From contig JAKVKC010000017.1 of NCBI GenBank assembly GCA_022486705.1, positions 1-58,851 of the forward strand: a DNA stretch of 58,851 bases, in the 5' to 3' direction. The notes below the pieces were generated by a model. It was not told where the DNA came from. It ran no database searches and was given only the letters and a program-made list of their open reading frames with translations. The stretch comes from Solobacterium sp. Its GTDB lineage: Bacteria > Bacillota_I > Bacilli_A > Erysipelotrichales > Erysipelotrichaceae. The position numbers were made by a program, and so were the translations under genes. Below are positions 35,281-43,589 of this stretch, piece after piece. Each line of letters begins with the position of its first letter. Within the stretch, counting starts at the first letter, position 1.

Positions 35281-35715
35281 TTACTTAACCTTCAGCTCAA
35301 TTGGCTTCTGAGCTGCATGCGGATGCTCTGCACCTTCGTATACAAATAAATGTGTACGCTGTACGTCACCCAGCTTCGTATGAGGAAGCATACCCTTGAT
35401 GGCTTTTTCAACCCATTCAACAGTGTACTGCTCACGCATGTTCTTTGTGCTTCTGACACGAAGTCCGCCTGGGTACATAGAATGAGAGAAATAGTCCTTC
35501 TTGTAATCCTGGTCACCTGTTACCTTGATCTTGTCTGCATTGATTACAATAACGTAATCACCGCAGTCAACATTCGGAGTAAAAGTTGGCTTGTTCTTAC
35601 CTCTTAATACTGAAGCTACCACCGTAGAAAGACGTCCAAGTGTGCAGTCTGCTGCATCCGCAACATACCACGTATGGACAACTTCACTAGGCTTGATCAT
35701 AGTTGTCTGACGCAT
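35281..35715 (-). CDS. rplM: Large ribosomal subunit protein uL13
   Basis: A 144-residue ribosomal protein with WYVADAADCTLGRLSTVVA, YSH-like KKDYFSHSMYPGGL and KGMLPHTKLG. The start at 35715 (MRQTTM) has AAGGAG eight bases upstream; a TTG seven codons earlier is less likely. A promoter with its -35 inside truA and a leader stem-loop precede it. Confidence 0.98.
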   Translation of the reverse strand: MRQTTMIKPSEVVHTWYVADAADCTLGRLSTVVASVLRGKNKPTFTPNVDCGDYVIVINADKIKVTGDQDYKKDYFSHSMYPGGLRVRSTKNMREQYTVEWVEKAIKGMLPHTKLGDVQRTHLFVYEGAEHPHAAQKPIELKVK

Positions 35716-35737
35716 ATTAATTTTCTCCTTTTTCAAT

Positions 35738-35758
35738 ATGTAGTTTCCGGGGCTACAT
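35738..35758 (-). promoter_or_regulatory. Leader stem-loop of rplM
   Basis: The perfect ATGTAG/CTACAT stem has a nine-base loop directly upstream of the ribosome site. An L13-type autoregulatory leader is plausible but I cannot confirm its consensus. Confidence 0.4.
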
Positions 35759-35780
35759 TTGGCATGGAGTGCCGTATATC

Positions 35781-35808
35781 ATTCTAGCATTTCACTCCTT
35801 GAAGTCAA
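35781..35808 (-). promoter_or_regulatory. Promoter of rplM-rpsI
   Basis: TTGACT (35803-35808), a 16-base spacer ending in TGC, and TAGAAT (35781-35786) on the minus strand. The -35 lies within the last codons of truA. Confidence 0.65.
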
Positions 35809-36880
35809 ACTTTTTTTCGCTGTCAGCTTGTAAAATCAAGGTATCTGCTTCACAGATCGGAGCCAGGCCCTGTTTCTGCATCCATTGTTCCATCTGAGGA
35901 AGCAGTGATTCTCCAGCCGCCAGATCCTGAGGGTCAAAAACAATCAGCTGACCATGTCCCTGCTGCAGAATAAAATATCCCAGATTTTTCTGACTGTGGC
36001 GAGACGTGAAAGCATAAATACGATCCTCGCTCTTCTGCTGCGCTCTCTTTTCCAATGCCGCCAAAGATGCGCCATTTGGCAGAAGATCCCCAAAGAGGTA
36101 TTCCCGGATCATCCCATGTTCATTCATGGCACAGATCTCAAAGTAGTTTACTTCTTCTAAGCGCAAGCCGCAGGCAGGTGCATTTTTATGCGGACTGTTC
36201 TTGCTTTTGGCATCCAGCAGTTCCTTCATGTGTTCCGGCGGATACTTATGCCGGCCGATCTCGATCAAGGCAGAGCTCATCATTCTGACCATGTAGCGCA
36301 GAAAACCTTTGCCTTGAAAAGTCAGGATGATCTTCTGATGATCTTCCTCCAGCTGAATATCAAATATTGTCCGCACCTGATCCGGATATTCGCTCAGCGG
36401 CGAAGAATTCAGAGACGTAAAGTCATGCGTTCCAATCAGATAGGGAATGGCCTGCCGCATCGCATCCGTATCTAAAGCAAAAGGACATTGATATGCGGTA
36501 TCTTTGGAAAATACATCATACGGTCCAGTATTGATGCGGTAGACATATTTCTTCCACCGTACATTGTATCTTGCATGAAATAAGAGCGGGTCCGTTTCAA
36601 TGCAGCTCATAATATGGATATCTGCCGGCAGTGAGCCATTCAGTGCGCCCATCCATTTCCGTCCCGTCATCTCTTTGTCAGTATCGAACATAAATACCTG
36701 TGCTGAGGCGGAAACGCCCGCATCGGTCCGTCCGCTGGCAATGATATTGATCTTCTGCTGGGAAATGGACTGCAGGATGTTTTCAATAGCTTCCTGAACA
36801 GAGGTTCCTCTGGTCTGGGATTGCCATCCTTCATATCCAGCACCGTCATAGGAGACGATACAAGCATATCTGTGCATCAT
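35792..36880 (-). CDS. truA: tRNA pseudouridine synthase A with extra C-terminal domain
   Basis: Makes pseudouridine at positions 38-40 of tRNA anticodon arms. The catalytic Asp53 lies in ASGRTDAGV, and the core ends near residue 247 (ACGLRLEEVNYF), as usual for a ~250-residue TruA. Here the protein runs to 362. The extra ~115 residues contain SRHSQKNLGYFILQQGHGQL and IVFDPQDLAAGESLL, a mixed alpha/beta-looking stretch I cannot assign. It starts at ATG 36880, overlapping the ecfT stop (ATGA), and belongs to the ECF gene cluster. Confidence 0.92.
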   Translation of the reverse strand: MMHRYACIVSYDGAGYEGWQSQTRGTSVQEAIENILQSISQQKINIIASGRTDAGVSASAQVFMFDTDKEMTGRKWMGALNGSLPADIHIMSCIETDPLLFHARYNVRWKKYVYRINTGPYDVFSKDTAYQCPFALDTDAMRQAIPYLIGTHDFTSLNSSPLSEYPDQVRTIFDIQLEEDHQKIILTFQGKGFLRYMVRMMSSALIEIGRHKYPPEHMKELLDAKSKNSPHKNAPACGLRLEEVNYFEICAMNEHGMIREYLFGDLLPNGASLAALEKRAQQKSEDRIYAFTSRHSQKNLGYFILQQGHGQLIVFDPQDLAAGESLLPQMEQWMQKQGLAPICEADTLILQADSEKKFDFKE

Positions 36881-37677
36881 CTGAAATATGCCAGCCATAT
36901 CATGCACGCAAGAAGGCAGACAGCCCCCAGCAGCAGGATATCATCCCGCCCTTCCATCTTCAGTACTTTATAGCGTGTGCGCGGCTCACCTGGAGCATAG
37001 CCTCTCGCTTCCATCGCATTGGCCAGATCTTCTGCTCTTTGAAAGGCAGAGACAAACAGAGGAACGATCAAAGATAGAATCGCCATGATCCTCTCCGACA
37101 GTTTTCCTTCTTTCATATCGACGCCGCGCGACTCCTGAGCTTTCATGATCCGTTCTGTTTCATCGATCAGATCAGGGATAAAGCGCAGGGCAATAGATAT
37201 CAGCATCGCAATTTCATGTGCAGGTACTCCGATCCGCTGAAAAGGCTTCAGCAGATCCTCGATGCCAAGTGTCATATCCAAAGGTTTTGTCGTTGCTGTA
37301 AGGCAGGTCGTGATCATGATCATCAGAAGCAGTCTGACCGCAATATACAAAGTCTGTGTGACCGCATCGCTGTACACCTGAAAGGATCCGATCTGCAGCC
37401 AGACATCGCCGGTCTTCACGACCAGAATATTGATGATCAGCAGGAACAGAAGCATGAACAGCATCGGTCTCATCGCTTTCCAGATAAATCCCCAGGAAAG
37501 CTTGGCAATCATGATCACACAGGCAATCACAGCAAACATCACAGCATAGCCAAGCCATCCGGACGGGAAAAAGATGGCCACCAGAGCAATCAGCATAGCT
37601 CCGATCTTGGCCCGCGGATCCATGCGATGGATCGGTGAATCTAATGGCAGGTATCTTCCTAAAGTAAAATTATCCAT
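36877..37677 (-). CDS. ecfT: ECF transporter transmembrane subunit EcfT
   Basis: A 266-residue membrane protein linking the two ATPases to a substrate-binding S component. Hydrophobic segments dominate the first half, and the two cytoplasmic coupling helices carry the ARG-type motifs QESRGVDM and MEARGYAPGEPR that dock on EcfA. The reading frame overlaps ecfA2 by eight bases and truA by four. It is a general (group II) module serving several vitamins. No S component is in the window. Confidence 0.96.
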   Translation of the reverse strand: MDNFTLGRYLPLDSPIHRMDPRAKIGAMLIALVAIFFPSGWLGYAVMFAVIACVIMIAKLSWGFIWKAMRPMLFMLLFLLIINILVVKTGDVWLQIGSFQVYSDAVTQTLYIAVRLLLMIMITTCLTATTKPLDMTLGIEDLLKPFQRIGVPAHEIAMLISIALRFIPDLIDETERIMKAQESRGVDMKEGKLSERIMAILSLIVPLFVSAFQRAEDLANAMEARGYAPGEPRTRYKVLKMEGRDDILLLGAVCLLACMIWLAYFR

Positions 37678-38530
37678 GGATCTTCACCTGCTTTGCAATA
37701 TCAGATGCCAAGGCATCCAGATCCTGGACATCATCCGGGATCGTAAAACCATTGGCATTCAGAAGATCTCTCATCTGGATCAAGGACGGCGGCAGAATAT
37801 TCATCGATCTGCACAGCGCAGAATCACGGAAGAAATCCTTTGCATTGGTATGCACGAGGATCGAACCATCCGCAACAACTGCCACATCATCGCAATAGGC
37901 AAAAACATTTTCCATGTCATGCGTAACCATCAGGACTGTCTTGCCGTATTTCTGATTCAGTTCATAGAACAGTGCCATCATTGCCTTGGTCCCTGCCGGA
38001 TCAAGACCAGCTGTCGGTTCATCCAAGACAAGCACTTTCGGGTCCATGGCCAGGATCCCAGCAATCGCCGTTCTTCTCTTCTGTCCGCCAGATAATTCCA
38101 ATGGCGACTTCTCATAGCAGTCTTCCGGCAGGTCGACCAGCTTCAATGCCTTTTTTGCCTGCTGCAGAGCTTCTTCTTCGCTCAGGCCGAAGTTCTTAGG
38201 GCCGAACGCAACATCTTTCAGCACTGTTTCTTCAAACAGCTGATATTCAGGGAACTGAAAAACCAGCCCAACATCGCCGCGCAGGCTCTTCAGTTTCTTC
38301 GGCTTCTCATCCGCTTTGATCACGCGATCAAGGATATCGATCTCTCCTTCATTCGGCAGCAGCAATGCATTGAGATGCTGCACAAGAGTCGATTTGCCAG
38401 ACCCAGTCTGTCCGATAATGGCCGTGATCTTTCCTTCCGCAATATCTAAATTGACATCTTTCAATGCCGCATACTGATATGGCGTACCTTCACTGTATGT
38501 ATGGCTTACATGTTTGAATGCAATCGGCAT
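37670..38530 (-). CDS. ecfA2: ECF transporter ATPase EcfA2
   Basis: An ABC ATPase of 286 residues that pairs with EcfA1 under EcfT. Walker A GQTGSGKST, Q loop VFQFPEYQLFEETV, signature LSGGQKRR, Walker B VLVLDEPTAGLD, and switch His in MVTHDME. It overlaps ecfA1 by 25 bases. Confidence 0.96.
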   Translation of the reverse strand: MPIAFKHVSHTYSEGTPYQYAALKDVNLDIAEGKITAIIGQTGSGKSTLVQHLNALLLPNEGEIDILDRVIKADEKPKKLKSLRGDVGLVFQFPEYQLFEETVLKDVAFGPKNFGLSEEEALQQAKKALKLVDLPEDCYEKSPLELSGGQKRRTAIAGILAMDPKVLVLDEPTAGLDPAGTKAMMALFYELNQKYGKTVLMVTHDMENVFAYCDDVAVVADGSILVHTNAKDFFRDSALCRSMNILPPSLIQMRDLLNANGFTIPDDVQDLDALASDIAKQVKIHG

Positions 38531-39333
38531 AGTTCCTCCAATAATGCATCCATCGTGATGCAGCGCTTCAATTCCACGCCTCGTTCTGCCAGTTTCTTTT
38601 CCAGCTTCATCGAGAAGGGAATATCCAATTGAATCTCTTTCAGTTTTTCCTCCTGGGCAAAGATCTGATCCGGTGTCCCGGTCATTACGACCTTTCCCTC
38701 ATTTAAAGCAATGACCGCATCTGAAGCAGCCACTTCATCAATATCATGCGTGATCGACAGGATCGTCAAGCCTGTTTCGTGATGCAGATCCATAATGACT
38801 TTCTTGATCTCATCTTTTCCCTGCGGATCCAGCATGGCCGTCGCTTCATCAAATATCAAAATCTCCGGCTTCATTGCCAATACTCCGGCAATTGCCACTC
38901 TCTGCTTCTGTCCGCCAGACAGTCTGGTCGGTTCCTGATTCAGATATTTCGTCATTTTCACGCGCTTGGCATTGGCCGCAATAATATCGTCCATATCCTC
39001 CTGCGCTACGCAATGATTTTCTAAGCCAAACGCAATATCATCTCTGACTGTCGAACCGATGAACTGATTGTCCGGATTCTGGAACACAATGCCGATCTTG
39101 GAACGGATCTGATTCAGATTCTCCAGATTCAGCTCCAGTCCATCGATCATGATCGACCCACTTTTCTTCTCTAAAAGACCTGCGATCAGTTTGGCAATTG
39201 TTGACTTGCCGGAACCATTCTGTCCGATGATCGTTGTATATGTTCCTTTTTCCACAGAAAAAGACACATTGTCAATGGTCTCGCTGTTCTCGTCATATGA
39301 GAAATTCAGATTCTTTACTTCAATCATTCCCAT
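38506..39333 (-). CDS. ecfA1: ECF transporter ATPase EcfA1
   Basis: An ABC ATPase of 275 residues. Walker A GQNGSGKST, Q loop VFQNPDNQFIG, signature LSGGQKQR, Walker B ILIFDEATAMLD, switch His in SITHDIDE. The order ecfA1-ecfA2-ecfT-truA-rplM-rpsI is the standard Firmicutes one. I start at 39333 (AAGGAG five bases upstream); 39327 is equally possible. A TATAAT lies at 39357-39362. Confidence 0.95.
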   Translation of the reverse strand: MGMIEVKNLNFSYDENSETIDNVSFSVEKGTYTTIIGQNGSGKSTIAKLIAGLLEKKSGSIMIDGLELNLENLNQIRSKIGIVFQNPDNQFIGSTVRDDIAFGLENHCVAQEDMDDIIAANAKRVKMTKYLNQEPTRLSGGQKQRVAIAGVLAMKPEILIFDEATAMLDPQGKDEIKKVIMDLHHETGLTILSITHDIDEVAASDAVIALNEGKVVMTGTPDQIFAQEEKLKEIQLDIPFSMKLEKKLAERGVELKRCITMDALLEELCRLHSNM

Positions 39334-39356
39334 GGCTTCTCCTTGCAACATGTCTT

Positions 39357-39362
39357 ATTATA
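39357..39362 (-). promoter_or_regulatory. Candidate -10 of the ecf-truA operon
   Basis: TATAAT on the minus strand, 23 bases before the ecfA1 start. The -35 is not recognisable. Confidence 0.4.
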
Positions 39363-39375
39363 CCGCAATTTTTAT

Positions 39376-40050
39376 TCAGCCCTCATTTTCACGTTTCAGG
39401 ATCGGCAGCAGTTCCGGCAGACTGTGGATCCGACGGCATTCTGCATCCATATGTTCTCCTCTGCGATCCAGCAGGATCGGTGTGATACCGGCATTCTCAG
39501 CACCTTCTACATCGCCTTCCAGATCATCGCCGACATGAATGACTTCATCTGCCTGACAGCCAGCCAATGCCAATGCTTTGGCAAAGATCTCTTTTCTAGG
39601 CTTATATGCTTTTACATCTTCTCCGGAAATGATCGCATTTGCATGCAGGCCATTTCGGCGCAGACATACCTTTGCATAATCTCCCGCATTATCCATCAGA
39701 ATATAGATCGGCAGTTTCACCAGATCAAAGAAGCTCTGCACATCGCTGAACAGAGGTGCATACATCCAATAGTTCTGCAGATACGTATAAAGCTGCGCAT
39801 GATCTGCTTTCAGCTTGATCTCTGTATCAGCTAGATCCATCAATTTGCCTGCCAGCTCTTCCTGGCTCAGAAAAGAATCCTGATAGCATTCTCTTTCCAT
39901 CACGCGCAGATGGTCATAATACCAGGCAATTGCTTCATCCTTATCATTGATCGTCGTATTCTCAATAAAACAGTTCAGCAATTCATCAAATTCATTGCCC
40001 CGCAACTGCAGGATCGTTCCTGTATAATCCAAAAAAACAGCTTTGATCAT
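39376..40050 (-). CDS. HAD-superfamily hydrolase
   Basis: A 224-residue phosphatase-like protein with motif I FLDYTGTI (nucleophile Asp; the usual second Asp is Thr or Tyr-shifted), a helical cap, motif II Asn in ILMDNAG, motif III Lys in KPRKEIF, and motif IV HVGDDLEGDVEGA. It resembles the 2-haloacid dehalogenase/YjjG type. The start at 40050 has AGAGGG upstream and an extended -10 further on. The substrate is unknown. Confidence 0.82.
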   Translation of the reverse strand: MIKAVFLDYTGTILQLRGNEFDELLNCFIENTTINDKDEAIAWYYDHLRVMERECYQDSFLSQEELAGKLMDLADTEIKLKADHAQLYTYLQNYWMYAPLFSDVQSFFDLVKLPIYILMDNAGDYAKVCLRRNGLHANAIISGEDVKAYKPRKEIFAKALALAGCQADEVIHVGDDLEGDVEGAENAGITPILLDRRGEHMDAECRRIHSLPELLPILKRENEG

Positions 40051-40075
40051 ATTTCCCTCTTTTAAAAACGCAACA

Positions 40076-40084
40076 ATTATACCA
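40076..40084 (-). promoter_or_regulatory. Extended -10 of the HAD gene
   Basis: TG-G-TATAAT on the minus strand, 26 bases before the ATG at 40050. The -35 is weak. Confidence 0.5.
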
Positions 40085-40106
40085 TGTTTTGCTTTTGATG
40101 CACTTT

Positions 40107-40772
40107 TCATTGTACCTGAAGGATCAGTTTCTCCATGGCTTCCTTGCTCAGAGGCTCTTTCCATGCTGCTATGAAATAGCTGTAATCACCTGATACCCAT
40201 TCCGCAATTGACACCCCTGTGCCATCGCCATACTCCGTCACTTCATGATCGCCGACAGTCACAATATTAGTGCTCTTATACTTCTCATTGACATCATAAA
40301 CAGGATTGCCGCAGACTTTTCCTTTGGACAGCCGCATGATCTCTTCATCGCTGTCATTGAAATACTGTATCTCATAGATCTGCAGACTGTAGACCCTGTA
40401 TTTTTTTGAAGCATAGCCCTGAATCGGATCATCCGGTACATCGAAAGAGAATTTAGCTCCGGCTTCCGCCCCATCTGCTGTATCCAGATCCATCCACACC
40501 TGCTGCGGTCCCTGACCAAACGCAGAATGAGATGTAACATTGCATGCCTGTTCCCCGCTGCTGCTTCCTACATTCAGCTGCCGGACAGTCAAAATGCCGA
40601 CAACAAGTGCTGCCGCAATGAGCAGATAAATGGTAATGCTTTTCTTTTTTGCCGGCTGCGGATCCTTGCCTTCCGCTGCCGTTTCTTTATTATCAGGAGC
40701 TTCTGCCACTGGTTCTTTGACAGGTGTCTCCTGCACCTCTTCAGACTGCTCTTTCTTCTCTTCCTGATCCAT
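40107..40772 (-). CDS. Membrane-anchored protein of unknown function
   Basis: I do not recognise this 221-residue protein. An acidic, Glu/Pro-rich cytoplasmic N-terminus (1-43) is followed by one membrane segment at about 46-61 and an external domain with a Cys pair (EQACNV and KVCGNP), ending in SGDYSYFIAAWKEPLSKE. The topology suggests a surface-exposed sensor or cell-envelope protein. GAGG precedes the ATG at 40772. The gene to its right has a similar layout of anchor plus acidic linker. Confidence 0.65.
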   Translation of the reverse strand: MDQEEKKEQSEEVQETPVKEPVAEAPDNKETAAEGKDPQPAKKKSITIYLLIAAALVVGILTVRQLNVGSSSGEQACNVTSHSAFGQGPQQVWMDLDTADGAEAGAKFSFDVPDDPIQGYASKKYRVYSLQIYEIQYFNDSDEEIMRLSKGKVCGNPVYDVNEKYKSTNIVTVGDHEVTEYGDGTGVSIAEWVSGDYSYFIAAWKEPLSKEAMEKLILQVQ

Positions 40773-40835
40773 GATGCATTTCCTCGACTTCATTGCTTAA
40801 TATACAGGAAATTCCTTCCTTTGGCGACCCCATTT

Positions 40836-40861
40836 CAAAAAAAGCTCTTGTTTCCAAGAGC
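40836..40861 (-). terminator. Terminator of the gene at 40870
   Basis: Perfect GCTCTTG-GAAA-CAAGAGC (a stable GNRA tetraloop) followed by seven T on the minus strand. Confidence 0.93.
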
Positions 40862-40869
40862 AGTTCTGT

Positions 40870-41412
40870 TTACTTTGCAATGACCTGCGACTCATAGACA
40901 CCATGCAGCGCCGCCGTCTGATTGGCAACATTCAGGATATCGCTGAGGATCGCTCCCTCTTCTGTGAACAGCTTCTTCTGAGCTGTCATTTCATGATCTG
41001 ACAGCTGCACGCAGATATAGCCAGCCGCATCCATGATATCCAAGAAGGATTCCAGATTGGCATGATCTTCAAATGTCACTTTATGCGTTACCGTGATCAA
41101 AGTGTCATTTTCGAACATCGCGTTGAATTCACCATTCTTCGCTAACAGGCCTTCGACAAAGTCAGGATCCAAGTATGGGTAGACACCGCATACTTCCTGC
41201 ACTTCCTGAGGCTTGTCTGATGCATCTGGAGATGGTTCCTTTTCTTCTTCATCCGGATCCGCATCGATCTTAATGAAGTGAACCTGATCATCATCTTCAT
41301 CCTGATCGCTGTCCTGCTCATCATTGAGACGGTCCATGATGGTCTTTGTCAAAAGCACTGCACCTGCTGCCGCTGCAATCACAGCAGCTCCTATAATTGT
41401 TTTACGGAACAT
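40870..41412 (-). CDS. Membrane-anchored acidic protein of unknown function
   Basis: A 180-residue protein with an N-terminal anchor or signal (about 5-24, IIGAAVIAAAAGAVLL), a strongly acidic linker (DEQDSDQDEDDD and DADPDEEEKE) and a globular end. The C-terminal region (residues ~95-180, THKVTFEDHANLESFLDIM then AAGYICVQL) recalls the alpha/beta pattern of RraB-like domains; this is a weak resemblance. A clear terminator follows. It forms a single-gene unit. Confidence 0.65.
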   Translation of the reverse strand: MFRKTIIGAAVIAAAAGAVLLTKTIMDRLNDEQDSDQDEDDDQVHFIKIDADPDEEEKEPSPDASDKPQEVQEVCGVYPYLDPDFVEGLLAKNGEFNAMFENDTLITVTHKVTFEDHANLESFLDIMDAAGYICVQLSDHEMTAQKKLFTEEGAILSDILNVANQTAALHGVYESQVIAK

Positions 41413-41468
41413 ACAATACCTTCCCTTCTTTTAGGAATCTGTATCTTTATTTTAGCACAACGCAAAAG

Positions 41469-41505
41469 AAAAAAACCGGAATCTCTGTCGAATGAACATT
41501 CCGGT
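41469..41505 (-). terminator. Terminator of the butyrate operon
   Basis: The perfect stem ACCGGAAT/ATTCCGGT has a 15-base loop and is followed by seven T on the minus strand, nine bases past the ptb stop. Confidence 0.9.
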
Positions 41506-41513
41506 CAATCTGT

Positions 41514-42440
41514 CTATTTATTATGCTTTTTTACATGCTCGGACAATACTGCTGCCAAGCAGATGGAATTCACTTTTACATCCTTGGAATCAGAACGCGA
41601 TGTCAGAATGACAGGAGAAGACGTTCCTAACAGCATCGCTCCTGCTTTTACATTCGGCACCATATGGCCGATTGCTTTATACGCAATATTGCCGCTGTGA
41701 ATATCCGGGAAGATCAGGATATCCGCCTTGCCTGCGCATGGTCGATCCTGTGCTCCTTTTTCTTCTGCAGCAGAAGGATAGAGGGCAATATCCAAGGACA
41801 TTGGTCCATCCACGACACATCCCTTCAGCTCACCATCCACGCATGCCTGATGCAGCTGTTCCGCTTCTACCGTTGCCGGCATCTTCGGATTCACGATCTC
41901 CACCGCTGCTAACGGTGCGACCTTCGGTTCCGATACGCCGCATGCCTGTGCAACTTCTGTGCAGTAGGCGATCATAGCCTTCTTATCTTCCAAAGTTGGA
42001 TATGGGATAAAAGCAACATCCGATAAGAACAGCAGACGGTCAATGCCTGGTATTTCAAATACAGCCACATGCGATAAAGGTCTGCCTGTTCTTAAGCCAT
42101 TCTCTTTATTCAGAACACTCTTCAAGAAATCCTTGGTTGGCAGAATTCCTTTCATATACATATCTGCTTTGCCATCATGGACCAGTTTGACAGCCGTCAA
42201 AGAAGCTTCGATCTTATCCGGCACATTGATGATCTGATACTCATTCATCGCCATGCCGATCTTCTCACCGATTGCTTTGATCTCTGCTTCATCGCCGACC
42301 AATACTGCATCCACAATGCCAAGTTCATGTGCTTCCTTGACTGCTTCCAGGACTGGTTCGTCCTGTGCACATGCTACAGATAATATCTTCTTTTCACACT
42401 TTGAGATCTCAGCAAAGAGATCTTTGAAAGTTCTGCTCAT
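41514..42440 (-). CDS. ptb: Phosphate butyryltransferase
   Basis: Converts butyryl-CoA and phosphate to butyryl-phosphate, the first of two steps that release butyrate with ATP gain. It is a 308-residue PTA/PTB-fold protein with DMYMKGILPTKDFLK, the phosphate/CoA site region HVAVFEIPG and the end GAMLLGTSSPVILTSRSDS. It is the last gene of the operon, after buk, the reverse of the usual ptb-buk order of clostridia. AAGGAG precedes the ATG. Confidence 0.95.
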   Translation of the reverse strand: MSRTFKDLFAEISKCEKKILSVACAQDEPVLEAVKEAHELGIVDAVLVGDEAEIKAIGEKIGMAMNEYQIINVPDKIEASLTAVKLVHDGKADMYMKGILPTKDFLKSVLNKENGLRTGRPLSHVAVFEIPGIDRLLFLSDVAFIPYPTLEDKKAMIAYCTEVAQACGVSEPKVAPLAAVEIVNPKMPATVEAEQLHQACVDGELKGCVVDGPMSLDIALYPSAAEEKGAQDRPCAGKADILIFPDIHSGNIAYKAIGHMVPNVKAGAMLLGTSSPVILTSRSDSKDVKVNSICLAAVLSEHVKKHNK

Positions 42441-42461
42441 ACATTTTCTCCTTTGAATGAT

Positions 42462-43583
42462 CTACTTCTGATCTTTGAAGCCCTGCCATACCGGATGGCC
42501 AAGATACTTCTTTGCCTTCAGCTGTCCGCGCAGTACCTTCAGCGCATTGAAAGCCATCGCTTCCTGTTCAAATTCACCAGGGTATACAACGATCGGTGCC
42601 AGCCAGCTGCAGGAATCCTTGATCTGTTCCGCAATATCATCAAAGCGCATCAGACCGCCAGTCAGGACAATGCCATCAACCTTGCCCTTCAGAACAACAG
42701 CCATTGCGCCGATCCACTTTGTGATCTGATAGGTCATTGCCTGCCATACACGTGCATACTGCGGATCGCCCGTTTCTACCTTTGCATGAATGGCATCCGA
42801 ATCAGAAGTATTGAACCAGCTGGAGAAGCCTCCGCCTGCACTGCACAGAACGCGAAGCTGATCATTGGTGACATCCTTCATATCGGTCGTCAGTGTCGTG
42901 ACCGGCATGGAGCCCATACGTGTCGGAGTAAATGGACCTTCGCCCCCGCCGCCGTTGTTGCCATCGATCATGCGTCCATGAGCATGCGCAGAGATCGTAA
43001 TGCCGCCATCAATATGGCACACGATCAGATTCAGATCTTCATACTCTCTGCCGATCGATTCGGCATAGCGTCTGGCAGCTTCCTTTGTATTCAGCACATG
43101 AGATGCCGGTCTGCGGTAGACACCTTTGACACCTGTGATCCGCGCAAGATCGCAGTACTCATCTACGACCGTAGGATCAACGGTGAACATCTGTGCGCCG
43201 TATTTATCATGGATCCTCTGGGCCATCTGGACACCGAGCATGGATGCATGATACAGACCTGCCACATGATTTCTTGTATCTGTGACCATCTGCTGATCGA
43301 TCTCATAAATGCCGCTTTCCATCGGATAGCATGCACCGCCTCTGCCGACAACTGCATCTAAGCCAGTCAGATCGATATGATTGTCCTTCAGGAACTGTTC
43401 AATGACCTCCATGCGATAGTCCAGCTGTGCATTGATATCGCCGAACTTTCTCAGGACCGTAGAATCATGAAATACATTTTCTTCAAAGATCAGTTTCTTA
43501 TTTTCAAATAAAGAAAGCTTTGTTGAAGTAGAGCCTGGGTTGATGACGAAGATACGATATACTTTTTCTTCCATAGAATTCAT
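42462..43583 (-). CDS. buk: Butyrate kinase
   Basis: Makes ATP and butyrate from butyryl-phosphate. It is a 373-residue ASKHA-fold acetokinase-family protein: phosphate 1 region FVINPGSTSTKLSLF, HIDGGITISAHAHGRMIDGNNG, SAGGGFSSWFNT and the end VVYPGEFEQEAMA. The start could be ATG 43583 (GAGG four bases upstream) or 43574. It sits between etfA and ptb. Confidence 0.96.
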   Translation of the reverse strand: MNSMEEKVYRIFVINPGSTSTKLSLFENKKLIFEENVFHDSTVLRKFGDINAQLDYRMEVIEQFLKDNHIDLTGLDAVVGRGGACYPMESGIYEIDQQMVTDTRNHVAGLYHASMLGVQMAQRIHDKYGAQMFTVDPTVVDEYCDLARITGVKGVYRRPASHVLNTKEAARRYAESIGREYEDLNLIVCHIDGGITISAHAHGRMIDGNNGGGGEGPFTPTRMGSMPVTTLTTDMKDVTNDQLRVLCSAGGGFSSWFNTSDSDAIHAKVETGDPQYARVWQAMTYQITKWIGAMAVVLKGKVDGIVLTGGLMRFDDIAEQIKDSCSWLAPIVVYPGEFEQEAMAFNALKVLRGQLKAKKYLGHPVWQGFKDQK

Positions 43584-43589
43584 TTTACC

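Noticed and set aside
42453-43361. 302-codon open frame on plus opposite buk
   Set aside because: It lies wholly within the well-supported butyrate kinase gene on the other strand, has no ribosome site and reads like a shadow (Cys/His/Ile-rich).
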